In this document: piece by piece, positions 63,550 through 64,000 of the stretch | How positions within the stretch are numbered: the first letter of the stretch is position 1 | How the letters are laid out: the number at the start of each line of letters is the position of its first letter | Origin: Bacteroidota bacterium | Lineage (GTDB): Bacteria; Bacteroidota; Bacteroidia; AKYH767-A; OLB10 | NCBI GenBank assembly: GCA_016721435.1 | Contig: JADKIC010000002.1 | Span: 186,001-250,000, forward strand | Length of the DNA stretch: 64,000 nt | Direction of reading: 5' to 3' | The notes under the pieces: generated by a model | The model's database searches: none | Told to the model about the DNA's origin: nothing | What the model saw: the letters and a program-made list of their open reading frames with translations, nothing else | Made by a program: the position numbers and the translations under genes

Positions 63550-64000
63550 TTATATTGATTTAATTCTGTTTAACGTAAAGTTGAGTATTTGGTTCGTGCA
63601 GGTTTCCAGGTCATCCTTATCGGTATGTACTGTTATTTCTGCATGTTCCGGGGCTTCGAAGGGAGAGGAGATGCCGGTGAAGTCCGGAATTTCTCCGCGG
63701 CGTGCTTTGCATAGAGACCTTTCACATCTCTTTGTTCACATACTTCCAAAGGACAATCCACAAAAATTTCCGTAAACTCTCCTTCAGGAAGCAGTTGTCG
63801 TACCCTGTCGCGATCCTCCTTAAAAGGGGAAATAAAGGCCGTCAAAACAATGATACCGGCGTCAATGAATAATCGGGCTACTTCGCCGATGCGACGGATG
63901 TTTTCTTTCCGTCCTTCTTCACTGAAATCGATATTGCTGTTCAATCCATGACGAATATTATCTCCGTCCAATAAATAAGTTTTGTAACCTTTTACGTGCA
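63550..64000 (-). CDS. cysC: Adenylyl-sulfate kinase CysC, partial and frameshifted
   Basis: The gene runs off the right window edge, so the N-terminal P-loop is missing. Visible from the edge: GYKTYLLDGDNIRHGLNSNI (the DGDN motif), IDFSEEGRKENIRRIGEVAR, FISPFKEDRDRVRQLLP and IFVDCPLEVCEQRDVKGLYA. The frame breaks at about 63702-63706; with one base added it reads AKARRGEIPDFTGISSPFEA and then the end TLNRIKSI with stop at 63550. CysC phosphorylates APS to PAPS, the activated sulfate needed by the sulfotransferases at 32-36 kb. It opens the leftward cysC-cysD-cysN-cysQ series. Confidence 0.9.

Overview
The window looks like a chromosomal segment of a Bacteroidota (Bacteroidetes) bacterium, probably of the Chitinophagales/Sphingobacteriales kind, although rank below phylum cannot be fixed from sequence reading alone. 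Reasons: several exported proteins end in type IX secretion (T9SS) type A sorting domains, there is a TonB-dependent receptor with a carboxypeptidase-regulatory-like plug extension, several genes are preceded by the Bacteroidetes -7 box TAnnTTTG, and the gene order glycogen-synthase-like, DUF4270 lipoprotein, glmS is a familiar Bacteroidetes arrangement. The sequence carries about two dozen single-base frameshifts, most in homopolymer runs and in genes that otherwise look intact; I read these as uncorrected sequencing errors and annotate the genes across them.

Layout. 1-7.3 kb: end of a YbdK-type carboxylate-amine ligase, an aldehyde dehydrogenase of the 2-aminomuconate-semialdehyde type, a secreted endonuclease/exonuclease/phosphatase protein, an SDR oxidoreductase and 3-hydroxyanthranilate dioxygenase (parts of tryptophan/kynurenine breakdown). 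7.4-16.9 kb: mostly housekeeping (flippase-like protein, scpA, outer-membrane barrel, rseP, dxr, J-domain protein, ATP-synthase accessory proteins, bactofilin), interrupted by arrays of an 18-bp palindrome. 17.1-21.2 kb: a small metalloid-type resistance cluster (ArsR-like regulator with a repeated operator, thioredoxin-like protein, rhodanese, ArsP-like permease, rhodanese/ArsF-like lipoprotein, ArsG-like permease, DinB). 21.3-27.9 kb: dusB, CPBP protease, glycogen-synthase-like protein, DUF4270 lipoprotein, glmS.

27.9-37.5 kb is a surface-polysaccharide locus: methyltransferase, GT4 glycosyltransferase, a GH5-like lipoprotein, a Wzy/WaaL-like polymerase, four consecutive divergent sulfotransferases and a Wzx-like flippase. 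At the right end (60.4-64 kb) cysQ, cysN, cysD and cysC make and recycle PAPS, the sulfate donor those sulfotransferases need. Together they suggest a sulfated exopolysaccharide or O-antigen.

38.2-55.1 kb is the most unusual part: five paralogues of a ~270-residue exported domain that I do not recognise (here called the EKYYIS domain), each with a different C-terminal architecture, interleaved with a TonB-dependent receptor, a FISUMP lipoprotein, a beta-helix protein with a dockerin-like end, and proteins with cohesin-like and dockerin-like modules. This may be an undescribed surface-assembly system. 55.4-59.9 kb holds a membrane protein, a GH1 glycosidase, a GT1-like glycosyltransferase and an LpxH-like phosphoesterase. 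Non-coding gaps carry several separate families of short tandem repeats (7-bp, 8-9-bp, 22-bp and 44-bp periods). No rRNA, tRNA, CRISPR array or transposase was recognised.
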